64,000 nucleotides of DNA, taken from Bacillota bacterium. Its GTDB lineage: Bacteria; Bacillota; Bacilli; Paenibacillales; NBRC-103111. Each line of letters starts with the position of its first letter. Positions within the stretch are counted from its first letter, which is position 1. Both the position numbers and the translations under genes were made by a program. A model generated the notes under the pieces. It worked only from the letters and a program-made list of their open reading frames with translations. It was not told the origin of the DNA and ran no database searches. The stretch spans positions 248,001-312,000 of the forward strand of contig JAEWGW010000025.1 in the NCBI GenBank assembly GCA_023388055.1, written 5' to 3'. Below are positions 1 through 8,553 of the stretch, in pieces.

Positions 1-1779
1 ATGTCTCTGTATACCATGATTAAAGCGATTAAGCCGCTGATTGCCTCCCGCCCCAGGCACCGGATCGCCGGATTCGCCTGTATGCTGGGAGATCTGGGCT
101 TCAGCTTGATACAGCCGCTTATTTTCGCCCGGTTTATCGACAGAGTCCTGATTCAGGGCCATCACAATGAAATGTGGCCGCTGCTTATCCTGTCACTGGT
201 GCTGGCTGCCGCTTCCGCCGGGTCCTCTGTAGGAAGGTGGAGCCTGTTCAGCTACCTGGACATCCGCAATACGCTGGATATCCGGGAGACGCTTACCCGC
301 CATATCCGGCAAATTCCGATCCGCCATATTGAGAAGGACGGGTCGGGCCGTTATCTGGCCCTTCTTGGGTTCGATTCCGCCTCACTCTCCTTTTTCCTGA
401 ACAAAACTATGGTGGACATGATATCCCATATTCTTATGATGGCAATGGCATTGGGGATTCTGTGCCTGATGGATTGGAGATTGGCCTTGATGGCCGGAAT
501 AAGCACCGTTCTCATTATGACCGTTCCCCGTGTATTCCGTTCCCTGATCCGGAGGTATGCCGAGCAGGTGCGCAACCATAACGAAACCATAGGCGGGCAT
601 TTGGTGGAATGTATTGACGGCTCCAAGGAAATCCGCTTATTCGGGCTGGAGAACTGGGAGGCAGAGCGCAACCGGCGGATGTACAAAGGGCTGGTCAGCA
701 GCAGCACCAAGGAAACACTGTTCCGCTCTTCTATGAATTCTGTCAGCTCCCTGATTATCAGTGTCATTATTGTGCTGACCTATTATATGGGAGGACGCCA
801 GGTGATTGGAGATAGCATCACCATCGGTGTGCTGATCGCATCTATTTCGTATCTGAATAACGTCTTGAACCCCATCCGTGCCATTGCAGATTCCTATGGG
901 GATATCCGCAAGGCAGAGGTGGCGTCGGACAGAATTACGGAATTCCTGAAGACACCGCCGGAAAAAAGCTTCACCAGTCAGCCTTCCGCTCAGACTGCAG
1001 AGCTGATCCGGACACCGGCAGCAGCAGAGGTAGAGATGGATGCTGTTCAAGTGTGGGACCTGCATGTGGCAAGCGAAGGGAAGGTAATTCTGGATGAGGT
1101 CGGCTTCCGTATTCCCAAGGGGCAAACCGCCGCATTCGTAGGCCGCAGCGGCTCCGGCAAAACCACGCTGTTCAAGGCCGTTCTTGGTCTGGTGGACAGG
1201 CAGGCAGGAGAGATTATTGTTGACGGCAGCTCCTTGGATTCCATATCCCGGAGCGAGATTAACGCCCGGTTTGGTGTTGTATTCCAGGATACCTTCCTCT
1301 TCAAGGGGACCTTATTCGAGAACATTGCCATCGGGAATCTGAACGCCACTGAGGAGGAAGTTTACGAAGCGGCCTGCAGCGCCAACCTGAAGGAATTTAT
1401 GGATCAGCTTCCCCAAGGCATCCATACACCTGTGGATTACAAGGGGGCCCAATTATCCGGCGGGCAGCGCCAGCGTATTGCCATCGCCCGGGTCCTCCTG
1501 AAGAAGCCGGATATTCTGGTGCTGGATGAACCAACCTCCTCCCTGGACAACATTACGGAGGAAGAGGTGCTGCGGGAGCTGCGCAGTATGATGAAGGGAA
1601 AAACCATTCTTGTGGCCACCCATCTGCTGGATACCATTCGCAATGCCGATCAGATCTTCGTGCTGGACAGCGGGAAAATTGTGGGAAAGGGCACCCATGA
1701 GGAGCTTGGACGCCATTGTGAGCTGTACCAGTCCCTTCTGGCGGCCCATGATGATGAGAGTCAGGCTGTGCCGGTTTAA
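1..1779 (+). CDS. ABC exporter, fused permease-ATPase
   Basis: A full-size half-transporter of 592 residues that would homodimerise in the membrane and export a substrate using ATP. The N-terminal part (about residues 1-310) has several hydrophobic segments of a type I exporter membrane domain. The C-terminal part is the nucleotide-binding domain, with Walker A GRSGSGKT at about 381-388, signature LSGGQRQ at about 486 and Walker B DILVLDEP at about 504-511. The ATG lies on the first base of the window, so its ribosome-binding site is not visible and a longer start cannot be excluded. It is followed by a hairpin element and then by the catechol-type biosynthetic operon in the same direction, so it is the natural candidate for exporting that product. 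This assignment is inference. Self-resistance or peptide export are alternatives. Confidence 0.85.
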   Translation: MSLYTMIKAIKPLIASRPRHRIAGFACMLGDLGFSLIQPLIFARFIDRVLIQGHHNEMWPLLILSLVLAAASAGSSVGRWSLFSYLDIRNTLDIRETLTRHIRQIPIRHIEKDGSGRYLALLGFDSASLSFFLNKTMVDMISHILMMAMALGILCLMDWRLALMAGISTVLIMTVPRVFRSLIRRYAEQVRNHNETIGGHLVECIDGSKEIRLFGLENWEAERNRRMYKGLVSSSTKETLFRSSMNSVSSLIISVIIVLTYYMGGRQVIGDSITIGVLIASISYLNNVLNPIRAIADSYGDIRKAEVASDRITEFLKTPPEKSFTSQPSAQTAELIRTPAAAEVEMDAVQVWDLHVASEGKVILDEVGFRIPKGQTAAFVGRSGSGKTTLFKAVLGLVDRQAGEIIVDGSSLDSISRSEINARFGVVFQDTFLFKGTLFENIAIGNLNATEEEVYEAACSANLKEFMDQLPQGIHTPVDYKGAQLSGGQRQRIAIARVLLKKPDILVLDEPTSSLDNITEEEVLRELRSMMKGKTILVATHLLDTIRNADQIFVLDSGKIVGKGTHEELGRHCELYQSLLAAHDDESQAVPV

Positions 1780-1783
1780 CTAC

Positions 1784-2013
1784 CTTAGGAGTCTGTCCGA
1801 CGAAAGAAAATGGTGAATAAATATTCAGTAACATGAAACGGGAGGGATAGGTTGGCTTGAGGGCGAGTTTTTTGGCGGCTTTGACACCTTAATAATCTAA
1901 TACAATCAAAGCCGACAAAACGTGTTTGAGCTTCCAAGCCAAGCCTATCCCGGTAGTGAATGTTGCCAGTGAATATTTATTCACCAAAACAACTCCGTCA
2001 GACAGACTCCTGG
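1784..2013. mobile_element. MITE-like long inverted-repeat element
   Basis: About 230 bp with long imperfect inverted arms. The left end GGAGTCTGTCCGACG and the right end CGTCAGACAGACTCC are near-complementary. Inner blocks also pair: GGTGAATAAATATTCA with its complement TGAATATTTATTCACC, and GGATAGGTTGGCTTG with CAAGCCAAGCCTATCC. A further inner pair, GGCTTTGA and TCAAAGCC, sits in the loop. No coding capacity and no clear target-site duplication was seen. The structure fits a non-autonomous palindromic transposon remnant. It separates the exporter gene from the biosynthetic operon. Confidence 0.7.
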
Positions 2014-2035
2014 GAACGTATGGGAGGTGCATAGA

Positions 2036-3001
2036 ATGGGAGAAGCCGCAGAACTGGCTTATAAGCCCCAGTTTCAACTGATTCAGCTGGCGCCGATGGA
2101 ATGCATCGCGTCCTGCGTCATGACGGCTCTGGGTATGAAGGGACAAGTGCCGGAATGGTACCTCCTGGATTACTGGAATATCAACTACTTCTTCAAGGTG
2201 CTGGTTTCCAGCAAAAAAAGCATGAACCTGAAAAATTTGAAGACCATTTACGGAGTAGAGGTGGCCTTCCGCAAAACAAACCCCGAAGAGCTTACGCACC
2301 GTTTTGCCGCCGGAGGACTGGCATTATTGGACTGCAAGGCCTCCAGGCTGCCATTCTTTCCAAGCTCCATGCTAAGCTACGACGACTCGGGATTTACCCA
2401 CTCCATTCTGCTGTGCGGCTTCCGGGAGGAGGACAGATGCTTTCTGGTAGCCGACCCGGTAGCCGGATATGAGGGCTGGGTGCCGGAGGAGGTCCTTTTG
2501 CAGGCGGGTGTCTACAAAGGACAGCTCTACGTGCACATGCTGCATTTCTCGGAATCGGCTCCTACGCATACACATCAGGAGCTGTTTCGGTATGCAGCCA
2601 TAAACAACCGCGATTATTTCGAAACGGAGGATGCCCGAAGCGGCCGCAATGCGCTTCTTTCCTTCACCAGGGATATTGGTGTGCTGCTGCTGGACAACTC
2701 CCCCAGGCTCCCGGAATGGATCGGACAGAATATTTTGACGGTGACCTCCATCATTACCATGAGAAAAAAGGTTTGGGAGGCCTTGAAGCGGCTTAACGTT
2801 ATACCGGAGGAGGACGAACAGGACGTCTCCGGCTTATTCGATGATATCGTGAAGCAATGGACCCGGTTTAACTATCTCCTTGTGAAGCTGAAAATAAACC
2901 CTTCTCCGGACCTGCTTGCCTCGCTAATGGTTAAAAATGAGGACATCGTCCAAGCGGAACGTACATTCCTATACCGTTTGTCAGAGCTGGGAGGAAAATA
3001 G
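2036..3001 (+). CDS. BtrH-like acyltransferase, first copy
   Basis: A 321-residue protein that looks like the BtrH_N class, a papain/C39-like cysteine fold that in butirosin synthesis moves an acyl group from a carrier protein to an amine. A plausible triad is Cys23 (in PMECIASC), His122 (GFTHSIL) and Asp140 (VADPVAG). The spacing nearly equals that of the second copy at 6915-7901 (Cys22, His120/123, Asp141). The ATG at 2036 is chosen because GGGAGGTG lies 7 bases upstream; a GTG at 2027 overlaps that site. It starts the operon and its stop overlaps the GTG in front of the next gene. The likely role is transfer of the carrier-bound aroyl group to an amine, by analogy. A C39-like peptidase is the alternative. 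Confidence 0.6.
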   Translation: MGEAAELAYKPQFQLIQLAPMECIASCVMTALGMKGQVPEWYLLDYWNINYFFKVLVSSKKSMNLKNLKTIYGVEVAFRKTNPEELTHRFAAGGLALLDCKASRLPFFPSSMLSYDDSGFTHSILLCGFREEDRCFLVADPVAGYEGWVPEEVLLQAGVYKGQLYVHMLHFSESAPTHTHQELFRYAAINNRDYFETEDARSGRNALLSFTRDIGVLLLDNSPRLPEWIGQNILTVTSIITMRKKVWEALKRLNVIPEEDEQDVSGLFDDIVKQWTRFNYLLVKLKINPSPDLLASLMVKNEDIVQAERTFLYRLSELGGK

Positions 3002-3003
3002 TG

Positions 3004-3906
3004 ATGAACTGCTATCTGTGTACCATTTCATTCCGGCACGAGCTGGCCGGCTTTGGCGATCTGATCCGTTTTGCCAAGGATACGGGTTACCAGGGAATTG
3101 AGCTGTGGGGAGTCCATGCCCGCTCTATGGCGCAAGCCTCCCGGGAACATGCGGCAGCTCTTGTGGAGGAGCTGTATGGCGGCGGGCTGTCCATTAACAT
3201 GATCAGCGATTACCTGCGGGTGGCCGAAGGCGGCCATACGGAGGAGGCTGTCCGGTGTGCGGAGGAGGCTGATGAGAAGGAGCTGGACCGGAAGCTTGCG
3301 GAATGGCTGCAATTGGGGCTATTGTACCGTACGCGCCATATACGGATTTTTGCGGGTGGCAAGTCCAGCGCCACAGCAACGGAGGAGTATATGACGCGTA
3401 CCTGCCGGATGCTTCAGCGGGCAGCGGAAGGACTTATGGCGGAGGATATGGTGCTGGTCGTTGAAACCCATCCCGATACCTTGGCGGATACACTGGAATC
3501 CACCGAATGGCTGCTGCAGAAGGTAGATATGCCCAATATGAGAATTAACCTGGATATCCTGCATCTCTGGGAAAGCGGCACACCGCCGTTGGAGGCTTAT
3601 GATGCCTTGCAGGATGATGTGTACCATCTCCACCTGAAGAATATTACGGCAGCGTCCTATCTGCCGGTCTTTGAGCCGAATAATGTGTATTCCCCCTTCG
3701 GCTCCCGGCAGGGCATTGTGGCATTGGGGGAAGGGGCCATTTCCTATAAGCCGCTTCTCCGGTACTTGTCGGAGCAGCGAGTTAGGCATGGCTTATCCAT
3801 GGAATGGTTTGGGGAGCGGCCGTTTCATTATTTGAAGGAAGAACGGGAATGGCTGAGGGAGCTTGAACGAGTGCCTGCGCATGATGGAATGGGAACCTGT
3901 GAATAA
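3004..3906 (+). CDS. asbF: AsbF-like 3-dehydroshikimate dehydratase
   Basis: A 300-residue TIM-barrel protein of the sugar-phosphate isomerase/epimerase superfamily. Its sequence blocks match what I recall of petrobactin AsbF over the full length: LCTISFRHEL at the N-terminus, GIELWGVHA, MISDYL, VETHPDTLADTLEST, NLDILHLWESG, VFEPNNVYSPFG and SMEWFG. AsbF converts 3-dehydroshikimate to 3,4-dihydroxybenzoate. Putative metal ligands are visible: Glu154, Asp184, His208 or His210, and Glu267. The ATG at 3004 is preferred over the GTG at 3001 because it gives the family-like N-terminus and a 9-base spacing from GGAGG. The gene is tightly packed in the operon. The assignment rests on remembered family sequence, not on a search. 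A generic isomerase is the alternative but is less likely. Confidence 0.82.
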   Translation: MNCYLCTISFRHELAGFGDLIRFAKDTGYQGIELWGVHARSMAQASREHAAALVEELYGGGLSINMISDYLRVAEGGHTEEAVRCAEEADEKELDRKLAEWLQLGLLYRTRHIRIFAGGKSSATATEEYMTRTCRMLQRAAEGLMAEDMVLVVETHPDTLADTLESTEWLLQKVDMPNMRINLDILHLWESGTPPLEAYDALQDDVYHLHLKNITAASYLPVFEPNNVYSPFGSRQGIVALGEGAISYKPLLRYLSEQRVRHGLSMEWFGERPFHYLKEEREWLRELERVPAHDGMGTCE

Positions 3907-3937
3907 CAGCAGGAGCGGGAGAGGGATGAGCTAAGCG

Positions 3938-5509
3938 ATGGACAAGAATTGGAGCTCATGGTTCAGGGAAACAGCCAGAAGCGGCAGAGGGGTCTGGTAT
4001 CTGGAGGGAGGCAAGCTTGTCCGGATGGATTATTCGGATATGTATGCCGGGGCCTTTGCTTTATCCGAAATTCTGCAGGAAGAGCGGGGGGGCGCCGGGA
4101 TCTTTCTGGCTGTTATCTGGATGGAGCAGTCCCCCGGTTATTTGCAAGCCTTAATGGGGGTTCTGTTAGCAGGTGGAATTGCTGTACCCGTACATCCCCG
4201 GGCAACCAAGGAGGAGGTCCGGGAGCTGTGCCGGTTTCTCGAGGCGGAGCTGGTTATTGTCCCGGGTGAACGCATCTCCGCGTTCAACAGCAGTGGTGGT
4301 TTGAGTGAGAACATTCCTTATCCGGCGGCTGTTATGGACGGGGAATGCGGGGTCCTGCAGCGGCTCCATCCGCACGGCCTGCGGGCCATGATTACCCGGA
4401 GCTATTCGCCTCCTCCCGAGACCTCCGTCATCTTCATGTCCTCCGGTTCTACAGGCAAACCCAAGGGAATCATGCTCAGCGACCGCAACATGCTGTCCAA
4501 TGTCCGGTCCATTCAGGAGTATATCCGTCTGACGGCCGATGACCGTGTCCTTCTGACCAAGTCCTTCGGGTACAGCTCGACCATTACCGGAGAATGGCTC
4601 CTGGCGTTGGATAAAGGGGCGGATCTGTTCTTATTCGACGGTGTCCTGCATCCGTTAGAGCTGATTCGTCTGGTTAAGGCCCATGGGATTACCTTTATGT
4701 GCACAGTGCCTTCTGCTGTTATCCCCTGGATGAAATCCTCCCTATGGAAAAAAGAGGATCTGGCCACTCTGGAGAGGATGATTATCGTAGGAGGAGCGGT
4801 ACCGCCGGATACACTGCTTGAGCTGAAAAAACGCATTCCCTGGGTGGATATTATGCCTTCCTACGGTCTAACGGAGGCGTCTCCGCGGGTTTCCTACCTG
4901 CCGGCTGAGGAGCTTTGGTCAAGGCCGGGTTCGGCAGGAATTCCGGTGACGGGGGTTGAGATTACGGTGCGGAGACTGGATGGCGGGGAGGCTGACCCGG
5001 AAGAGCAGGGAGAAATTTTTGTAACCGGTCCTAACGTGATGCTTGGTTATTACAATATGCCCGAACGCACAGGAGAGACATTGACTCCACTGGGCTTGCG
5101 GACCCGGGACCTGGGCTGCAAGGATCAGGAGGGCTTCCTGTACGTATCGGGCCGTGGCGATACTGCCCTGAATGCGGGAGGCCATACAGTTTATCCGGAA
5201 CAAATTGAAGCTGATCTCGCCGCCCATCCTGCTGTTGGAAGTGTTGGCGTTACCTCCTACACGGCAGAGGAGGGGGAACGGCTGGCTGCATTTGTTGAAC
5301 AGGCGGACGGAAGTGCTGTTGAAGCAGGGGAGCTGTGTGAGGAGTTGTATGCTTATGTACGCAGCACAATGAGTCCTATGTACCGTCCCAAGGAAATCCG
5401 CATTGTCTCCGGTTTGCCCGTTACCAATTCCGGCAAACTGGACCGGGCTGCACTACGAATCTGGGCTATGGAGTGTGAGAGGATTGTGTCCGAAGGTAGA
5501 ATCCGTTGA
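3938..5509 (+). CDS. Acyl-adenylate ligase (probable aryl acid activation)
   Basis: A 523-residue member of the ANL (AMP-binding) family. It shows the phosphate-binding loop SSGSTGKPKG near residue 168, the A5 motif YGLTEASP near 310, the hinge motif SGRGDTALNAGG near 405, and the terminal catalytic lysine in NSGKLDR at Lys500. Such enzymes adenylate a carboxylic acid and load it on CoA or on the phosphopantetheine arm of a carrier protein. Directly downstream lies an acyl carrier protein and upstream an AsbF-like enzyme, so 3,4-dihydroxybenzoate is the likely substrate, as for AsbC. It is about 100 residues longer than the AsbC I recall, so orthology is not claimed. The substrate is inference. 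Confidence 0.82.
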   Translation: MDKNWSSWFRETARSGRGVWYLEGGKLVRMDYSDMYAGAFALSEILQEERGGAGIFLAVIWMEQSPGYLQALMGVLLAGGIAVPVHPRATKEEVRELCRFLEAELVIVPGERISAFNSSGGLSENIPYPAAVMDGECGVLQRLHPHGLRAMITRSYSPPPETSVIFMSSGSTGKPKGIMLSDRNMLSNVRSIQEYIRLTADDRVLLTKSFGYSSTITGEWLLALDKGADLFLFDGVLHPLELIRLVKAHGITFMCTVPSAVIPWMKSSLWKKEDLATLERMIIVGGAVPPDTLLELKKRIPWVDIMPSYGLTEASPRVSYLPAEELWSRPGSAGIPVTGVEITVRRLDGGEADPEEQGEIFVTGPNVMLGYYNMPERTGETLTPLGLRTRDLGCKDQEGFLYVSGRGDTALNAGGHTVYPEQIEADLAAHPAVGSVGVTSYTAEEGERLAAFVEQADGSAVEAGELCEELYAYVRSTMSPMYRPKEIRIVSGLPVTNSGKLDRAALRIWAMECERIVSEGRIR

Positions 5510-5744
5510 AGAACCGATTATGGAGCTATTAGCTGCAATCAGCAAGCTGCCCCGGGAGGAAATTACGGTGGATAGCCGTCTGACCCTTGACCTGGGGCTG
5601 GACTCCATCCAGTTTATGGAGCTGCTGGCGTCGTTGGAGGACCGTTTTCCTATAAGACTGGAGGTGGAGGATATCCGCCCCGAGCTGTTTTTTTCTGTGG
5701 GGACGGTGCTGGAATTTGTACAGGAGAGACTGAAGGATGATTGA
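5484..5744 (+). CDS. Acyl carrier protein
   Basis: A stand-alone carrier protein of about 86 residues with the phosphopantetheine site LGLDSIQF (Ser41 with this start). Helix I appears to begin near VESVEEPIMELL, so the ATG at 5520 would cut it. The TTG at 5484 or the GTG at 5475 gives a normal length, although neither has a well-spaced ribosome-binding site. Translation is probably coupled to the ligase gene, whose end it overlaps by about 26 bases. Its own stop overlaps the ATG of the next gene. In size and place it resembles AsbD, which carries 3,4-dihydroxybenzoate. It would present the aroyl group to the BtrH-like enzymes. Confidence 0.8.
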   Translation: MCPKVESVEEPIMELLAAISKLPREEITVDSRLTLDLGLDSIQFMELLASLEDRFPIRLEVEDIRPELFFSVGTVLEFVQERLKDD

Positions 5745-6909
5745 CCAGGCGGAACCCAAACTTCAGGAGCTGGCAGCCTTGCTTCTTCAAGAACATCCCT
5801 TCTACAAGCATTACTGCAGCGGGTCAGAGGACTTTATGTCACTTCCCCTTATGGATAAAAGGATGATGAACCGGCACCGGGAGCTGTTTGTCCCAGCCGC
5901 AACAGATCCAGATGTCGTAGAGTCCTACACTTCCGGCAGCACCGGAGAGCCCTTCCGCTGTCTCAAAACAAGAAGCGAGCTGATGGCCTTATCCCTTGCT
6001 ATTCAGAGAAAACGGATGAACTGGGGACTGCCGCTTCGTTACCGCAGTGTGCTGGTTGGCAACTCCGCCGGCATTCATCCCAAGATGCTTGCCAAGTACG
6101 CTCAGGACATCGTCCGGACATCCCCTGATATGATACAGGGACGAAGCTCCATTCTGGCCAATTTGGTGGGCCACTTCCAGGAGCGAAGGCTGGCTGTCCC
6201 CTCTAATCTGCGCTTTGTGCAAAGCTGGGGCGAGCATATTTATGATTCCGACCGTAAGGTCATTGAGGAGGCCTTCGGGGTTCCTCTGGTAGACTATTAC
6301 GGCATGGAAGAGCTGTGGATGATTGCATTCACCAACAGGGAGGGAAAGCTGGAGGTGGACCAGGAGCATGTGTACGTGGAAGCGGTGGATCCGGACAATG
6401 GTCATCCCGTACCTCCCGGTGAATATGGGGAGCTTGTAGTCACCTCTCTGGTGCTGAAGCATATGCCCTTTGTCCGGTACCGGACAGGGGATATGGGAAG
6501 GCTTGTCCACGACGAAGAGAGGGGCTCGTTAACCCTCGAGCTGCTGCCGTTCCGGGGCTCCCAAATCCGGCTTCCCGGCAGAGTGCTGAGTTCCTCGGTG
6601 CTGCGTTATCTGGACCGCTTCTACAAGCAGCTGTCGGAAGAGATCGGCATGCGCCAGTACCAGATGGTTCAGGAGGATTACACTTCCTTTCGGCTTCGCC
6701 TGGCAGCCGCAGATATGGATGAGGATAAGCGGCGGGAAATCGGAGAGAAGCTGGCGCTGCAGCTTAAGCAGTGCCTGCTGGTGGACAAGCTGGACCTTCA
6801 AGTGGAAGCGGTTAGCCTTATCCCTCCCCATCCCGTAAGCGGCAAACGTCATCCTTTTATATGTTTAATCGGGGAGCCGGCAATGGTTTCACCACATGAG
6901 GAGGCTTAA
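5737..6909 (+). CDS. PaaK-like adenylate-forming enzyme
   Basis: A 390-residue protein of the phenylacetate-CoA ligase/PaaK branch of adenylate-forming enzymes. The phosphate-binding loop SYTSGSTGEPF lies near residues 65-75 and YYGMEELWM near 188 is the adenine-binding region. The block GEYGELVVTSL...PFVRYRTGDMGRL near 225-255 is typical of the family. It starts 8 bases inside the carrier-protein gene, so the two are translationally coupled. A second activating enzyme in so small an operon suggests a second acid building block, or a division of labour with the ligase at 3938-5509. The substrate cannot be read from the sequence. Confidence 0.75.
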   Translation: MIDQAEPKLQELAALLLQEHPFYKHYCSGSEDFMSLPLMDKRMMNRHRELFVPAATDPDVVESYTSGSTGEPFRCLKTRSELMALSLAIQRKRMNWGLPLRYRSVLVGNSAGIHPKMLAKYAQDIVRTSPDMIQGRSSILANLVGHFQERRLAVPSNLRFVQSWGEHIYDSDRKVIEEAFGVPLVDYYGMEELWMIAFTNREGKLEVDQEHVYVEAVDPDNGHPVPPGEYGELVVTSLVLKHMPFVRYRTGDMGRLVHDEERGSLTLELLPFRGSQIRLPGRVLSSSVLRYLDRFYKQLSEEIGMRQYQMVQEDYTSFRLRLAAADMDEDKRREIGEKLALQLKQCLLVDKLDLQVEAVSLIPPHPVSGKRHPFICLIGEPAMVSPHEEA

Positions 6910-6914
6910 GGAAC

Positions 6915-7901
6915 ATGATCCAAGCTCTGGAATTGAAAATACCGAAGAAGTACCATCACGGCAATCAGGTGCTGCAATGTTATGAGACACTGGTCAGCGC
7001 TTTTTACGCATCGGTGGACATTCCCTACCAGTGGTTGTTTTCCGACAACTGGTCCTTTTATTATTTTTCCCCGCTGGGCCTGTTTACCAATTTCACACCG
7101 GTCCGCTATCCCCTGAAGGATTCCATCAACCAGATCTTGAAGAAGCCCCAGACTACCTACATCAATCAGGATCTCATCGACCTGATCACTGTTGACCGTG
7201 GTCCGGACCGTTGTCTCATTGTGGTCATTGACGGCTGGTACATCCCCTGGTCGGCCAGTCACAAGAAAACCCATGAGCCCCACTTCATTGTTGCCCAAGA
7301 TTATGATGCTGCCACCAACCAGGTGTACCTGGTGGACCTGTTTCCTACAGAATTCGTAGGCTGGTTTGATTTTACCACCTTCAACATTTCGTTCATATCC
7401 AATGGCAAACACGCCTTTGAGCTGGAGAAGCCGGATACCTTCGAGCCGCCCGCGGGTCTTGCTGCCAGCCAGATGGAGAAGTGTGTGGAGAGAATACGGG
7501 GAACGAAGGATGGGGAGGTTCCCACAGGCATTCATGGAATCACCCAGTTTATGAAGGATATGCTGGAGCTCCGGGAGCATGGAGCGCATTATGTGGATAC
7601 ATGGTACAAGCAGTTGAAGAGCTTGACCGATTCTCGGCTGATGTTCATCGAGTTTCTGACCTTTATCCAGCAGGACGAGCGGAGTCCCCATTACGGGTTG
7701 GATGCCTCTCTATTAAACCATATATTCGACAAGAACATCAGCGCATGGAATACACTGCGGAACCATCTTATGCTGACCAAGATTAAGACCCAGTATGATC
7801 CGGCTAAATTTGAGGATAAGCTGCGTCTGATCATTGATCTGGAGGGGCAATGTGCCGATGAGATGGAGAGGCTGGTAGGGAGGATGAAGCAGCTTGACTA
7901 A
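6915..7901 (+). CDS. BtrH-like acyltransferase, second copy
   Basis: A 328-residue protein with a BtrH-like cysteine fold. The candidate nucleophile is Cys22 in VLQCYETLV, with His120 or His123 in KKTHEPHF and Asp141 in VDLFPTE. Cys-His-Asp spacing is almost that of the protein at 2036-3001, although the two share little sequence. Its length is close to what I recall for petrobactin AsbE, which joins carrier-bound 3,4-dihydroxybenzoate to a polyamine, so it may be the functional counterpart. The C-terminal 120 residues are helical and charged. It begins 5 bases after the PaaK-like gene. Confidence 0.6.
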   Translation: MIQALELKIPKKYHHGNQVLQCYETLVSAFYASVDIPYQWLFSDNWSFYYFSPLGLFTNFTPVRYPLKDSINQILKKPQTTYINQDLIDLITVDRGPDRCLIVVIDGWYIPWSASHKKTHEPHFIVAQDYDAATNQVYLVDLFPTEFVGWFDFTTFNISFISNGKHAFELEKPDTFEPPAGLAASQMEKCVERIRGTKDGEVPTGIHGITQFMKDMLELREHGAHYVDTWYKQLKSLTDSRLMFIEFLTFIQQDERSPHYGLDASLLNHIFDKNISAWNTLRNHLMLTKIKTQYDPAKFEDKLRLIIDLEGQCADEMERLVGRMKQLD

Positions 7902-8481
7902 TGCAGCCGGCATTTGCGTTTATCATGTGGATCTAACCCCCTATTTGAATTGGAAAATTGTCAACTGGCCGCCTCTAGACATGGACATCCGGATGGACCA
8001 AAGCTTCTCCAGTCTGCCCGGACCTATCCTGCCCAACGGGGCAGAGGTGGAGCTAAACCGGGTTTCCTTCCGGTTTCCGGTAACGGATCTGGGCCGTGAG
8101 GATGTGGTGTGCTGTGAGGAGCAAACGATTCATCTGGCTCCGGCAGACGGGTATCAGAGGCTGTCGGTATTGGGACTGGCTGTTAACGGCAGCTTTAGCG
8201 AGGAGATGACGGTTGGTTATAAGGATGGAAGCACGGAGCAAAAACGGTTGTATCTGATGGATTGGTACGACCATGACAAGTTCCCGGACAACGAGTATCC
8301 CTTCGGGGAGCAGTTGGCCATTCTCATGCCCTATCACCACCGGCAGGATATCCTCATGGAGCAGTCCACCGCTGTTTGGCAATATGCCGTCAGCCTCCGG
8401 AAAGACCAGCCTGTTCAGAGCATACGGCTGCCGGATAATCCGTTTATGTATATTTTTGCAATCAGCCTTCACGATGAGTGA
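7894..8481 (+). CDS. Small beta-sandwich protein, function unknown
   Basis: A 195-residue protein starting at TTG (GGGAGG ten bases upstream) inside the end of the previous gene, so it is part of the operon. The pattern FRFPVTDLGREDVVC, then TIHLAPADGYQRLSVLGLA, then TVGYKDGST and a final LPDNPFMYIFAISL resembles galactose-binding-like beta-sandwich domains found attached to glycoside hydrolases. Here the domain stands alone, with no signal peptide and no catalytic partner. It could bind a sugar or polyol part of the product or help the acyltransferase. No function is assigned. Confidence 0.6.
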   Translation: MTNAAGICVYHVDLTPYLNWKIVNWPPLDMDIRMDQSFSSLPGPILPNGAEVELNRVSFRFPVTDLGREDVVCCEEQTIHLAPADGYQRLSVLGLAVNGSFSEEMTVGYKDGSTEQKRLYLMDWYDHDKFPDNEYPFGEQLAILMPYHHRQDILMEQSTAVWQYAVSLRKDQPVQSIRLPDNPFMYIFAISLHDE

Positions 8482-8553
8482 AAGGCAATAAGATTCGCCG
8501 GAAAGGCGATGCGTGTAGCACCCTGAGTGTTTACAAGGATGGACGAAAATAAC

